A DNA stretch of 64,000 nucleotides from Bacteroidota bacterium (GTDB lineage: Bacteria > Bacteroidota > Bacteroidia > Chitinophagales > JADIYW01): assembly GCA_016705125.1 (NCBI GenBank), contig JADIYW010000036.1, positions 124,001 through 188,000 of the forward strand, given 5' to 3'. The notes below the pieces were generated by a model. The model ran no database searches, was not told the DNA's origin, and was given only the letters and a program-made list of their open reading frames with translations. A program made the position numbers and the translations under genes. Positions within the stretch are counted from its first letter, which is position 1. Each line of letters opens with the position of its first letter. This document shows positions 55,624-64,000 of this stretch, piece by piece.

Positions 55624-56645
55624 TATTTTTTCTTTTAAACGATTTAAAATGTAGGTATTCAACGATTTGCCAAAGAATGAAAGCATTAAAAAGAATAAAC
55701 CTATTCCAATAAAATATTGGAATTTGCTTACATAGTCAAGGAATAATTTTTCCTTGTACTTTCGTTTCTCCTGTTTGTCAATTGCATCAACAACCGCTTT
55801 TTTAGTGTTTTTTCTTCCTGTTAAGTGAAATATTCACCGCCACCAGCTTTGGCTATTTCCTTTAATTTTTTCATTTATAATAGAAATTACTTCCTTTCCA
55901 TTTTCATCCTTTTAAACTCTATAAAATTATTGTTATCATCATACTCTGGAATTGTGCTTCCTTTCGTTTCTCCTACACCGATAGTGTAAATTCTTGTTCC
56001 ATTTTTTAAAAGCTGCCTTTGCCTTTTTAAGCGCTTCTTTATTAAAAGTTTCTCCATCCGAAATTAATAATAAGGTTTTAAAATTTTTATCTCCACTTAC
56101 AAATGCATGCTCTGACACGTCAATGGCAGCTCCAATATCGGTTCCTTGGTTCTGAATTAGGGAGGGAACTGCATTTTCTAAATACATATTAAATGCACTA
56201 TAATCAACGGTTAGCGGCATTTGCAAATAAGCATTTCCCGCAAATACAACAAAACCGACACGATGTCCATGAAACTGATCTATTATGCTAGAAACCAACG
56301 CCTTTGCCCGTTCAAGTCTGTTAGGTTTAATATCTTCCGCCATCATACTTTTGAAATATCTAAGGCAATTATCACATCAACACCTGTATTGGCAATCGTT
56401 GATTCTTTTTACCCATTCGAGGATTTGCTAATCCTAAAATAAAAAATATAAGAGCAAGTAGAAACAAAATTGTCCTTATAAATAAGGTTTTATCTTTTTT
56501 CCAATAAATAGATTCTCACCAAATCTTTGTCACCAATAGCCTCTAATTTCAAACGCTGTCTTCGCAAAAAATCGAAAGACACCCACCATAGTATTGGAAT
56601 TAACCAAAGAAGTACAAAATATGCCGGTTTTTCGAATTGCATCAT
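55624..56645 (-). pseudogene. batB: BatB, VWA-domain membrane protein, several frameshifts
   Basis: From MMQFEKPAYFVLL at 56,645. Two N-terminal helices are followed by a von Willebrand A domain: VDVIIALDISKSMMAEDIKP is the MIDAS motif (DxSxS), then FVVFAGNAYLQMPLT, GTDIGAAIDV and LLLISDGETF. The C-terminal helix (FQYFIGIGLFFLMLSFFGKS) is near 55,680. Breaks lie at about 56,500, 56,415, 56,365, 56,010, 55,900 and 55,835. The exact stop is uncertain because the last A run is itself suspect; the end I give is approximate. Confidence 0.8.
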
Positions 56646-56667
56646 AGTGTATTTGGTAAAAGATATT

Positions 56668-57635
56668 TTAATTAAAAACAATAAAATCAAACAAAAATAC
56701 CCAAACCCACAAAAGGAAAAAAATAATTCTTCTTTTGTTCATAGCTTTCCATTTTAATTTTAGATTTTTCTAGATTGTCGATATTGTGATATATTTCTTA
56801 AGCTTATTGCCATCAGTTGCTCTAAAATATTTTCCATTAGTTGATTCAGCCACTTTTTTTAAAAGTTCTTCATCTATTTGCACATCCATTTTTCTATAAT
56901 ATATTTCCCCAAAAGCGTCCATTTCAGGATAAAGTGCTTTTCCCTTCGAACCTATACCAATGGTATATACCCTTACTCCGTTTGATTTTGCTAATTCTAT
57001 CGCCGAAATAGGATCGATATATCCTGCATTATTAATTCCATCCGTCATCAAAATCACTACTTTGCTTTTCGCTTTGCTATCCACTAAGCGGGTACTGCAG
57101 TAGCCAAACCCATACCAATAGCGGTGCCATCATCCACTATCCTACTTTGTATATTTCGAAATAAGTTTATCAATACATCATGGTCGGTTGTAATGGGACA
57201 CTGGGTAAAACTTTCGCCAGCAAAAACAACCAATCCAATTCTATCATTTTGGTCGGCCGGCGATAAAACTTTTTAGCCACCTGTTTAGCTGCTTCCAACC
57301 TGTCAGGTTTAAAATCTTTAGCCAACATACTACTAGAAATATCGAGAGACAGCACAATATCAATGCCTTCTGAATTTACACTATTGCCACTCATCGATTT
57401 TTGCGGCCTTGCCAAGGCGATTACCATCAACACAAAAGCCATTAACCATAGGACATCGTGTATTTTCAACAACTTAAATTTCCAGCTACTAGTATCACTT
57501 TGAAATTGTTTTATATTCGATAATTTTAGCTGAATTCCACTTGTTGCTTTGGTTTTATTTAATTTATATAAATAAAAAGCACTAAAATAAGCAACAGAAA
57601 AACCATGGATGGGCAAAACTAAAATTACTAAACAC
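56668..57635 (-). pseudogene. batA: BatA, VWA-domain membrane protein, several frameshifts
   Basis: From a GTG at 57,635 (FSNFSFAHPWFF, then helix LLLILVLFIYI). The VWA domain carries GIDIVLSLDISSSMLAKDF as MIDAS, GLVVFAGESFTQCPITT, DDGTAIGMGLATAV and VVILMTDGINNAGYIDP; a C-terminal helix follows (YFFPFVGLGIFV). Breaks lie near 57,600, 57,575, 57,270, 57,225, 57,090 and 56,800. BatA and BatB are paralogues thought to form a membrane complex with BatC-E that aids oxygen or stress tolerance. The stop position is approximate. Confidence 0.8.
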
Positions 57636-58537
57636 TTTGATTCTCATTTAAGTCGTTAATAAATTTAATTCCATCGGTAATTATCGATAGATGATACTCT
57701 TCTTCAGGTAATGCTTTTGCAAATTTTACTTTATCAGACAAATTCAATAATCCTTTAATTCTTCCAAGTTATTTTGACCAAAACCTCTTTTTTCAAAATC
57801 AAACAATATATCTGTTGAAGACCGTTCAATTGTTTTTATTGACTTCGCCTCTTTTAGATATATTCTTATAATATCCGATACTTGAGTATAAAAATATTTC
57901 TCCCCTTTTGTAAGCCACGATTTTTCAATAGACAATGCTTCAAATGCATTAATTGCTTTTTGATAAGGAGAAATTAAAATTGAATCTTTTTTAGATTCTA
58001 TTTTAACTGATTTTTTTCTAATCGTAATAAAATAAACGATTACAGCCATTATTGAAAAAATAATTAAGCCCAATAAAACCCATTTTACCCATCCGTATTT
58101 AGGCATTTCAACACCAATTGGCGATTTTATTACTTTCAATCCTTTGGTTGTGTCTACCGAATTGTCCCTATAAAAACAGGTATTTTGTTTGTTTTTAGAT
58201 AACTAGAAGAAGAATCATTTGTTTGTGAAAAATTAAAAGACGGAATTTCTTGCCATCCTGTATCATAGCAAGTAAGAATTACTCTTTGTGTGTATTTATT
58301 AAAATTACCCTGAATGCTTGTATCTATTTTATCCAAATAAACGGTATCAAAACTTGTGTTATTCATTTTAAAATCCGTCCAAGTCAATGACTCATTTTTT
58401 GGCACTTCGGCCGTAAAGGTAAGTGTTATCCAGTCTGCAATAAGGTGATTAGCGGTATCCAACTTTACCCTAATCGTTTGACTATCTACCATTAAGGGTA
58501 TCATTATCAAAAATAATATGGCGTACAATTTAATCAA
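57628..58537 (-). pseudogene. Bat-operon membrane protein between DUF58 and batA, two frameshifts
   Basis: About 300 residues. The signal peptide (LYAILFLIMIPLMVDSQ) is followed by a beta-rich outer domain (IRVKLDTANHLIADWITLTF), one membrane helix (WVLLGLIIFSIMAVIVYFI) and a helical cytoplasmic domain (GEKYFYTQVSDIIRIYLKEA to LPEEEYHLSIITDGIKFIN). The layout recalls a short BatD or DUF4381. Breaks are near 58,165 and 57,755. The TTG start overlaps the DUF58 stop and its own stop overlaps the batA start. The gene is regular in this operon in Bacteroidota but has no agreed name. Confidence 0.75.
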
Positions 58538-59397
58538 ACCCTATTTTTGAAAAATTTAATTAATGGTTTTATATAATCTTCTTTAGTAGAAATGGAAATG
58601 GTATCTGCTCCGGCCTTTAAAAATGCATTTTTAAACAAATTAGTGTTGAAAATGAACTGCTTATGATAGTCATATCTTGTTTGAGCATTTGAAGTATCTA
58701 TCCATCTTTTTTGACCAGACTCCACATCTAAAATTTCGATTAGGCCAACATCTGGAAGTGTTGCATCTATAGGGTCAAATACTTGAATCCCTATCATATC
58801 ATGTTTTCTTTTAGAATGCGTTAATTGTTTTTCAAAATCAGATGTAAGAAAGTCTGATAAAATAAATACAATGCTTTTTTCTTCACCACATTATTTAAAA
58901 ACTCTAAAGAATTTGCCAAATTGGTTGTCGTTCCTTTGCTTTCGATATTTAACAACTCTCTTATAATCAACAAAATATGTCCTTTCCCTTTTTTCGGAGG
59001 AATATATTTTTCAACTTTATCGCTAAATAACAATAAACCAACTTTGTCATTATTTGCAATTGCTGAAAAAGATAAAACAGCACACAATTCGGTAATAAGT
59101 TGATTCTTTTGTCTACGAATAGAGCCTAAAAAAGAGAAGCACTTATATCTACCATCAAAACAACGGTTAGTTCTCTTTCCTCCTCAAAAACTTTAACAAA
59201 AGGCGAATTTAATCGGGCAGTTACATTCCAATCGATGTTTTTTATGTCATCACCAAAGGCATAATCTCTTACCTCACTAAAAGACATGCCTTTTCCCTTA
59301 AATGCAGTATGATATTCGCCTGCAAATAAATGATTAGACAATCCTTTAGATTTTATCTCAATCTTTCTTACGCCCTTTAAAAGTTCTTTAAATCCAC
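58534..59397 (-). pseudogene. DUF58 domain protein, three frameshifts
   Basis: About 290 residues once joined: ELLKGVRKIEIKSKGLSNHL, FAGEYHTAFKGKGMSFSEVR, DYAFGDDIKNIDWNVTARLN (the DUF58 core with IDWNVTAR) and LTVVLMVDISAS, a degenerate VWA MIDAS. The C-terminal part reads HDMIGIQVFDPIDATLPDVG. A run one base short explains each break: TTT at 59,387-59,389, A6 at 59,128-59,133, T6 at 58,875-58,880. DUF58 proteins pair with MoxR ATPases. The start is a GTG at 59,397. Confidence 0.86.
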
Positions 59398-59442
59398 TAA
59401 TAAATTTTAATAATGCAACAAATACAACGATTACAGTCCATA

Positions 59443-60433
59443 TTAAGGCACATTTACCTTGTTTAGAATTTGAGAAATAATATCATCACTATTTATATTT
59501 TCTGCTTCAGCTTCATAAGTAATCCCTATTCTATGGCGAAGCACATCATAGCAAATAGCACGAACATCTTCTGGAATTACGAAACCTCTTTTTTGCATAA
59601 ATGCATGCGCCTTTGCTGCCATAGCTAAATTTATAGAAGCACGTGGCGAACCACCATAGCTTATTAGGGGCATTAAATCTTTCAATCCATAATTTTCTGG
59701 CCTACGACTACAAAAACCAAATGCAATATATACTGTTCAATTTTTTCATCCATATACACTTTTTTACCAAAGTTCTTGCGGCAATTAATTGTTTAGCATT
59801 TACTACAGGATTTATTTTACTTTCTATACCCAAAACATTTTGTCTCATAATTTGTCGCTCTTCTTCAAACTCTGGATAGCTAATTTTTATTTTTAGCATA
59901 AACCTATCCACCTGAGCTTCAGGCAAAGGATAAGTTCCCTCTTGTTCGATTGGATTTTGAGTGGCCATAACCATAAAAGGTTCTTCTAACTTAAAAGTTT
60001 CATTACCAATAGTAATTACCTTTTCTTGCATAGCTTGCAATAATGCACTTTGTACTTTGGCTGGAGCTCGGTTTATTTCGTCTGCTAAAATAAAATTTGA
60101 AAATATAGGTCCTTTTCTAACTTCGAAATTACCCTTTCCTTGATTATAAATCATGGTGCCAATAATATCAGCAGGCAATAAATCTGGGGTAAACTGAATT
60201 CTACTAAAACCAACAGAAACAGCATCTGAGAGTGATTTAATGGCTAAAGTTTTGGCCAATCCGGGTACGCCTTCCAATAAAATATGGCCCTGACATAATA
60301 GTGCCAACAAAAGTCTATCGGTCATGTATTTCTGACCAATAATATTTTTTCCAACTTCCTCCTTTATTAAATCTAAAAAACTACTCTCTTGTTTTATTTG
60401 ATCATTTAAGATTCCAATTTCTATATTGTCCAT
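59443..60433 (-). pseudogene. MoxR family AAA+ ATPase, two frameshifts
   Basis: About 330 residues. GQKYMTDRLLLALLCQGHIL precedes Walker A in EGVPGLAKTLA; FILADEINRAP is Walker B, FMVMATQNPIEQEGTYPLPE is sensor 1, and SYGGSPRASINLAMAAKAHA ends the lid domain. The frame breaks at the T run 59,760-59,765 and the A run 59,712-59,716, each one base short. MoxR proteins are chaperone-like ATPases that mature or insert VWA proteins, here BatA and BatB. It leads the minus-strand operon that runs to batE. Confidence 0.92.
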
Positions 60434-60561
60434 AATTCCAGAATTTTAGGTTGCGAAATTACATTTTTAAAAAAATAGTCTGAGAATCATTTGGTTAAAA
60501 AATGTTAGATAATCCAAAACAAATTGTTTAATTTTATTGTTTAAAATTCAAAATCATATAT

Positions 60562-61956
60562 ATGAAAATCAAATCTTTACTCCTAATCGTTATTTTTTGT
60601 TTTTTGCAAAAAGAAATTTCTGCTCAAGCAAGTTCCAAAATTTTAAAAATTGACAAAAGACTCCGGTCTTTTATCGTTTATAAACCATCAAATTATAGCG
60701 AAGGAATGCCTTTGGTGCTAAATTTACATGGCTTTACCTTAACAGGAAGTGCCCAAATGTCGTATACCAATTTCAATAGATTTGCTGATTCCGTGGGTTG
60801 CATGGTTGTTTACCCAACAGGCATTCAGAAAAGATGGGGTGCTGGCACTTTTATGGGCGTCGATAACAAGGTTGATGATGTGAGCTTTTTGGGTCAATTG
60901 ATCGATTATATGGCCATTAATTATGCAGTTGATTTAACAAGAGTATATTCAATTGGATATTCGGCTGGGGGATTTATGAGTTATAGATTAGCCTGTGATT
61001 TATCTGGTAGAATTGCTGCAATTAGTCCAGTTGCATCGAGCATGACTCAAGAAGTATTTAGCGATTGCAATCCAACAAGACGTATTCCGATATTGTGTAT
61101 GAATGGCACTAGCGACCCAGTGGTAAGTTATTATGGTATTCCGGGGCAATTTCCATCTACAAAAAAAGTTGTTGAATTTTGGACTAAAGATAATTTATGC
61201 GACCCAATTGTAATTGAAGATACCTTACCAAACCTTGCTGTAAATGACAATAGCAGAGTAACTAAAACAGTTTATCTGGGTTGTGGTGCGAATGCCCCAT
61301 TTGAGTTTTATAAAATACTTTATGGCGGTCATACCTGGCCAGGAGCTAAGCCTTTTGGAATATTAGGCAATACCAATCAGGACATCAACGCAAACAAAAT
61401 AATATGGGATTTCTTATCGCAATACGATATTCCTCAAGAAATGGTTTGCGTCAAACCTAGCAATTTATCCAGCAATATCAACGACTGCAGCGCTATTCTA
61501 TCATGGAATTCTGTAGGAGGCACAACAGGTTATCGAATTTCAATTATAGACAATACTGCTAAAGAAATGAAGATATATCAATCAAATACTAATTCACTTT
61601 CTATTCCTACAATTAGTGGCAACAATTACAGTTGGGGAGTTGCAGCCAATTGTGATGGCAATTTTTTCAACTTAGCTGAAGGCCCTTCTTTTAATTCATG
61701 TGGAAATGGGATTTCAAATAAACTAGCAAAAGACAATTCTTTTAACTTGTTTCCAAACCCAACACGAGACATATTGTATTTTCAATTTGACAAAATAATC
61801 GGTAATGAATTGGTTCAAATCGTTGATATTGTTGGGCGAAACATAAAAGAATTCAATTTAATCGAAGGACAAAATCAAATTCTTGTTGCTGATTTAGAAG
61901 TTGGAATGTATTTTATCAAAACTTCCTTTGGAAGTTTTGGATTTGTTAAGCAATAA
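60562..61956 (+). CDS. Secreted PHB-depolymerase-type esterase with T9SS sorting domain
   Basis: 464 residues with a signal peptide (LLLIVIFCFLQKEISAQ). The esterase domain spans about 25-300: LVLNLHGFTLTGSAQMSYTN has the oxyanion HG, VYSIGYSAGGFMSYRLACD the GxSxG nucleophile, MNGTSDPVVSYYG the acid and YGGHTWPG the His. A fibronectin-like domain follows (CSAILSWNSVGGTTGYRISI). The last about 80 residues are a T9SS type A signal (LFPNPTRDILYFQF to VGMYFIKTSFG), so it is exported through the type IX system. The family covers PHB depolymerases and feruloyl/acetylxylan esterases; the substrate is open. Confidence 0.88.
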   Translation: MKIKSLLLIVIFCFLQKEISAQASSKILKIDKRLRSFIVYKPSNYSEGMPLVLNLHGFTLTGSAQMSYTNFNRFADSVGCMVVYPTGIQKRWGAGTFMGVDNKVDDVSFLGQLIDYMAINYAVDLTRVYSIGYSAGGFMSYRLACDLSGRIAAISPVASSMTQEVFSDCNPTRRIPILCMNGTSDPVVSYYGIPGQFPSTKKVVEFWTKDNLCDPIVIEDTLPNLAVNDNSRVTKTVYLGCGANAPFEFYKILYGGHTWPGAKPFGILGNTNQDINANKIIWDFLSQYDIPQEMVCVKPSNLSSNINDCSAILSWNSVGGTTGYRISIIDNTAKEMKIYQSNTNSLSIPTISGNNYSWGVAANCDGNFFNLAEGPSFNSCGNGISNKLAKDNSFNLFPNPTRDILYFQFDKIIGNELVQIVDIVGRNIKEFNLIEGQNQILVADLEVGMYFIKTSFGSFGFVKQ

Positions 61957-61987
61957 AAAAAGTCATGCATAAATACATGACTTTTTT
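61956..61987. terminator. Bidirectional terminator between the esterase and the tRNA-like RNA
   Basis: AAAAAAGTCATG (61,956-61,967), an eight-base loop, then CATGACTTTTTT (61,976-61,987): a perfect 12-bp stem with A and T tracts. It closes the esterase gene on the plus strand and lies three bases beyond the 3' end of the minus-strand RNA. Confidence 0.88.
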
Positions 61988-61990
61988 AAG

Positions 61991-62145
61991 CTGTAAGGGA
62001 AGGAGTCGAACCTCCAAAGAGCGATTAGGAATCAGACAAAAGTTGGTGGTCAACCCCTGCCCATTAAAGGGCTCTATCCAATCTTTATTTCGTGATCTCC
62101 ACCCCCGAGACAAGAGGGCATGGCTGCCAGTTTCATCACCTCACA
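61991..62145 (-). ncRNA. tRNA-like RNA with an 86-nt insert in the variable arm
   Basis: The minus strand folds as a class II tRNA. Acceptor stem: UGUGAGG (62,145-62,139) with CCUUACA (61,998-61,992). D arm: AUG, loop AAACUGGCAGC, CAU, as in tRNA-Leu. Anticodon stem: CCCUC/GGGGG around loop UUGUCUC, giving GUC at 34-36 but U at 37. T arm: GGAGG-UUCGACU-CCUUC. The discriminator is G and no CCA is encoded. Between anticodon and T arms lie 86 bases (62,101-62,016), against about 10-20 normally; inside are hairpins GCCC/GGGC and GUUG/CAAC enclosed by a GAUUGGA/UCCUAAUC stem. It has its own promoter and terminator. I do not know this RNA; it may be an aberrant tRNA or a regulatory RNA built on one. 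Confidence 0.62.
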
Positions 62146-62160
62146 ATAATAAGAACGCCA

Positions 62161-62191
62161 CAAAGGTAATGAATATATCTATTTCTTGCAA
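62161..62191 (-). promoter_or_regulatory. Promoter of the tRNA-like RNA
   Basis: On the minus strand TTG (62,191-62,189), 20 bases, then TACCTTTG (62,168-62,161). Both elements match the Bacteroidota housekeeping consensus, and the -7 box ends 15 bases before the predicted 5' end of the RNA. This is the best promoter match in the window. Confidence 0.65.
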
Positions 62192-62300
62192 TATGCTTAA
62201 TAAATATTTAATATTATTATCATAAATTCAAAAATAAAAGAACATTGTTGACAAAAAGAAAAAATTAAGGACTAAAAAGCAGAATAATTTTGCGAATAAA

Positions 62301-62714
62301 TCAATGTGGCAATTTATCCTTTAACAAACCATAGCAAAAGGTACCCAATAATGCACCAGCCAAAACCACCAAAAAAGGATAAAAACCAGCGCCTATTAAA
62401 ATAAATATTGGACCTGGACATGCACCAACCAAAGCCCAGCCTAATCCAAAAATAATACCACCAATAATATACCGTTTCCAGCCTTTTTCTTTTTCTTCTA
62501 CTATAATTTCATTGCCATCTATTGATTTAAGTCGAATACGTTTAATTATTTGAATAAAAATAATCCCGAGCACCACTGCGCTTCCTATAATGCCATACAT
62601 GTGAAAAGATTCAAAACGAAACATCTCATATATTCTATACCATGACAAAACTTCTGCTTTTGTTAAAATTACCCCAAACAAGAATCCAAGTAAAAGAAAT
62701 TTAAAATACTTCAT
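62301..62714 (-). CDS. YeeE/YedE-type transporter, small half
   Basis: 137 residues and four membrane helices. FGLGWALVGACPGPIFILIG holds the conserved G-x-CPGP cysteine motif of the split YeeE/YedE (DUF6691) subunit. Together with the larger half one base upstream it should form a sulphur-compound permease like the thiosulfate transporter TsuA/YeeE. The stop is close to the RNA gene promoter region. Confidence 0.88.
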   Translation of the reverse strand: MKYFKFLLLGFLFGVILTKAEVLSWYRIYEMFRFESFHMYGIIGSAVVLGIIFIQIIKRIRLKSIDGNEIIVEEKEKGWKRYIIGGIIFGLGWALVGACPGPIFILIGAGFYPFLVVLAGALLGTFCYGLLKDKLPH

Positions 62715-62715
62715 T

Positions 62716-63261
62716 TTAAAAAATAAATGGGATGATGAAATGAGTCATAATCAGGCCTCCTATAAAAAAGCCAATTACAGCAATTAATGATGGCAACTGT
62801 AAATTGGATAAACCACTAATAGCATGTCCTGAGGTACACCCATTAGCATACCTTGTTCCAAAGCCAATTAAAAAACCTCCAACTAATAAAATTAAAATGC
62901 CTTTTATTGATTTTAATCCATCTAAGATAAAAGAAGGTAAGTAGTTATTTTGATCAATACCAATTTCTTTTAAGGCTTCATTGGTTTTAGCCGATAATAA
63001 AATATCATGAGTTTCCGTTAAATAATTATATGCAAAAAATCCTCCAAGTATAGTACCTAAAACAAAAACAAGGTTCCAAATATCTTGTTTCCAATCAAAA
63101 TTAAAAAAAGAAGAAAATTTTCCGGCACCACCGATGGCACACATGGTTCTTAAATTTGAACTAAGCCCAAATTTTTTCCCAAAATATAATAACAAAAACA
63201 AAATAACACTAATGGCAGGACCAGCAACATACCAAGGCCAAGGAGAAAGTAAAAATTCCAT
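62716..63261 (-). CDS. YeeE/YedE-type transporter, large half
   Basis: 181 residues and five membrane helices. GFGTRYANGCTSGHAISGLS is the hallmark G-x-GCTSGH motif with the Cys that passes sulphur along the pore. The split pair is usual in Bacteroidota. Upstream, three bases away, is a rhodanese gene, which fits import of thiosulfate or related sulphur and its transfer in the cytoplasm. Confidence 0.9.
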   Translation of the reverse strand: MEFLLSPWPWYVAGPAISVILFLLLYFGKKFGLSSNLRTMCAIGGAGKFSSFFNFDWKQDIWNLVFVLGTILGGFFAYNYLTETHDILLSAKTNEALKEIGIDQNNYLPSFILDGLKSIKGILILLVGGFLIGFGTRYANGCTSGHAISGLSNLQLPSLIAVIGFFIGGLIMTHFIIPFIF

Positions 63262-63264
63262 AAT

Positions 63265-63570
63265 TTAATAATAAATTTCCCAAGCTAGCATACCGCCTTT
63301 CAAATTAAACAACTTTGAAAAACCATTATTCGCCATAAATGCACAAGCTTTTCCGCTTCTATTGCCACTCCTACAATACATGAAATAGGATTTATCCTTA
63401 TCCAATTCCATAATTTTATCAGGAAAATTTGGACTAAAGGCATTGATCAAAATATGCCCTTCAATTGAGTTTTCAGCTTCTTCATCCGGTGTTCTAACGT
63501 CAATTAATATAGCATCATTTGTTGACTCCAGCAATTCTTTAAATTCTTCAGGCTCTAAATCTTCGTACAT
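63265..63570 (-). CDS. Rhodanese-like domain protein
   Basis: 101 residues, a single rhodanese domain: ILIDVRTPDEEAENSIEGHI and the active-site loop MYCRSGNRSGKACAF with the catalytic Cys. It carries sulphur as a persulfide. A reading frame extends 27 codons further upstream but gives an odd aromatic leader; the ATG at 63,570 starts right at MYEDLEPEEFKELL, typical for the family. First gene of the run with the two YeeE/YedE halves. Confidence 0.88.
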   Translation of the reverse strand: MYEDLEPEEFKELLESTNDAILIDVRTPDEEAENSIEGHILINAFSPNFPDKIMELDKDKSYFMYCRSGNRSGKACAFMANNGFSKLFNLKGGMLAWEIYY

Positions 63571-63802
63571 TTTAAAATATTTATAGTATAAAAATACAAT
63601 TATATTTAAAAAACAGTCTTTAAATATAAAGCATAAAGCAAAGTTTAACAAATTTAAAATAAAATAAAATTATTAGTCGTTCATTTTCAACTATTAGCAA
63701 AAATAAGACATTAAAAAATTCAACCAAAACTCAAAAAAAACTTTTAAATGCATTAAAAATTAAAATAAAATCATACCTTAGAAAATAAGAATTTAGAGTT
63801 TA

Positions 63803-64000
63803 GTGGAAACGTTCAAAAAGACACCAACGGCAGAAATTACTTTGGAAAACTTCCAAAGGGAACAATTACGTACCATTTTAAAATTAACCCAAGCAATTAA
63901 TGATAATATCCATGCGCCTGATTTATACCACCAATTTTTTCAAATTCTAAAAAACCAACTAGGAACAGATCAAGTAGGTATCTATAAATTTGACCAAACA
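63803..64000 (+). CDS. Start of a probable GAF-domain signalling protein, cut by window end
   Basis: A GTG at 63,803, preceded in frame by TAG, opens 66 codons to the window edge: a short lead, then EQLRTILKLTQAINDNIHAP and LGTDQVGIYKFD. Helix-then-strand text of this sort starts GAF-type domains in Bacteroidota phosphatases of the SpoIIE family and in sensor kinases. Only the beginning is visible, so the effector domain is unknown. The 230 bases upstream are AT-rich with no gene; TACCTTAG at 63,774 is one base from the -7 consensus. Confidence 0.5.
   Translation, partial: METFKKTPTAEITLENFQREQLRTILKLTQAINDNIHAPDLYHQFFQILKNQLGTDQVGIYKFDQT

Noticed and set aside
48478..59440. Repeated CGATTACA octamers in the 48-59 kb region as a possible inserted tag
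   Set aside because: Some copies translate within conserved coding sequence (for example the membrane helix near 58,037), flanks differ, and the count is only modestly above what AT-rich DNA would give. I treat them as chance.
46838..59765. Programmed frameshifting as the cause of the broken genes
   Set aside because: The breaks are at different runs in nearly every gene, go in both directions, and lack slippery heptamers with a following structure. Sequence error explains them better.
61991..62145. Reading the structured RNA as tmRNA, SRP RNA or RNase P RNA
   Set aside because: It is too short for tmRNA or RNase P, has no tag reading frame, and lacks the conserved SRP domain IV sequence. 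A complete D arm and anticodon arm argue for a tRNA-like body.
1..64000. Transposons, integrases, prophage or conjugation genes
   Set aside because: I found no transposase, recombinase, phage structural or tra gene and no long flanking repeats, including at the 8.55-kb join.

Overview
The window looks like Bacteroidota chromosome of low GC. Support comes from type IX secretion and gliding markers (GldB, a T9SS-sorted esterase, PorT-like barrels), the Bat aerotolerance operon, BshA of bacillithiol synthesis, families typical of the phylum (DUF4175, DUF5686, DUF6089, DUF4783), many TTG/GTG starts, few visible Shine-Dalgarno sites, and repeated -7 boxes of the form TAnnTTTG. I cannot place it below phylum with confidence.

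Layout. 0-4.7 kb (minus): 5' end of cysS, an endonuclease/exonuclease/phosphatase protein, two rhomboid proteases and mutL, the last three packed as one operon. 4.9-7.8 kb (plus): a GH3 plus beta-lactamase-fold fusion closed by a terminator. Near 8,550 two truncated genes meet head to head, a likely rearrangement or assembly join. 9-16.3 kb: CDF metal transporter, ceramidase-like membrane protein, K+ channel, a two-gene nuclease cassette (Cas4-like/DEDD fusion plus DUF2130), a beta-barrel and an unassigned protein. 16.4-27.3 kb: EamA permease, ftsH, rsfS, birA, ybeY, a small ATP-binding regulator, DUF4175, a peptide-binding lipoprotein and exonuclease III. 27.4-40.2 kb (plus): envelope block with DUF5686, a hydrolase, CBS, a BamA-like barrel, nadK, DUF6089, uppS, bamA, two ompH/skp genes and murI. 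40.2-45.8 kb: glycosyltransferase, tiny lipoprotein, dusB, CPBP, DUF2007, cdsA, psd, DUF4783. 46-60.4 kb: htpG, gldB, a PorT-like barrel, nadE and the complete moxR-DUF58-X-batA-batB-batC-batD-batE operon. 60.5-64 kb: secreted esterase, an unusual RNA gene, a split YeeE/YedE transporter with rhodanese, and the start of a probable signalling gene.

Almost every gene from 46.8 to 59.8 kb carries one or more single-base frameshifts, mostly in A/T runs, including the normally essential nadE; the rest of the window is almost clean. I read this mainly as a low-quality consensus segment rather than gene decay, and give whole-gene spans with the breaks noted.

The two most unusual signals are not protein genes. 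(1) At 61,991-62,145 on the minus strand is a 155-nt RNA bounded by a near-perfect Bacteroidota promoter and a strong terminator. It folds as a tRNA-Leu-like body with a GUC 'anticodon', an abnormal anticodon loop and an 86-nt insert where the variable arm belongs. (2) A motif TGGCATA-N4-TTGAA, with the spacing of a sigma-54 -24/-12 element, lies just upstream of three unrelated genes (GH3 fusion, ompH, htpG), with a near match before the DUF5686 gene. The nuclease cassette at 11.9-14.6 kb is the best candidate for an undescribed protein system.
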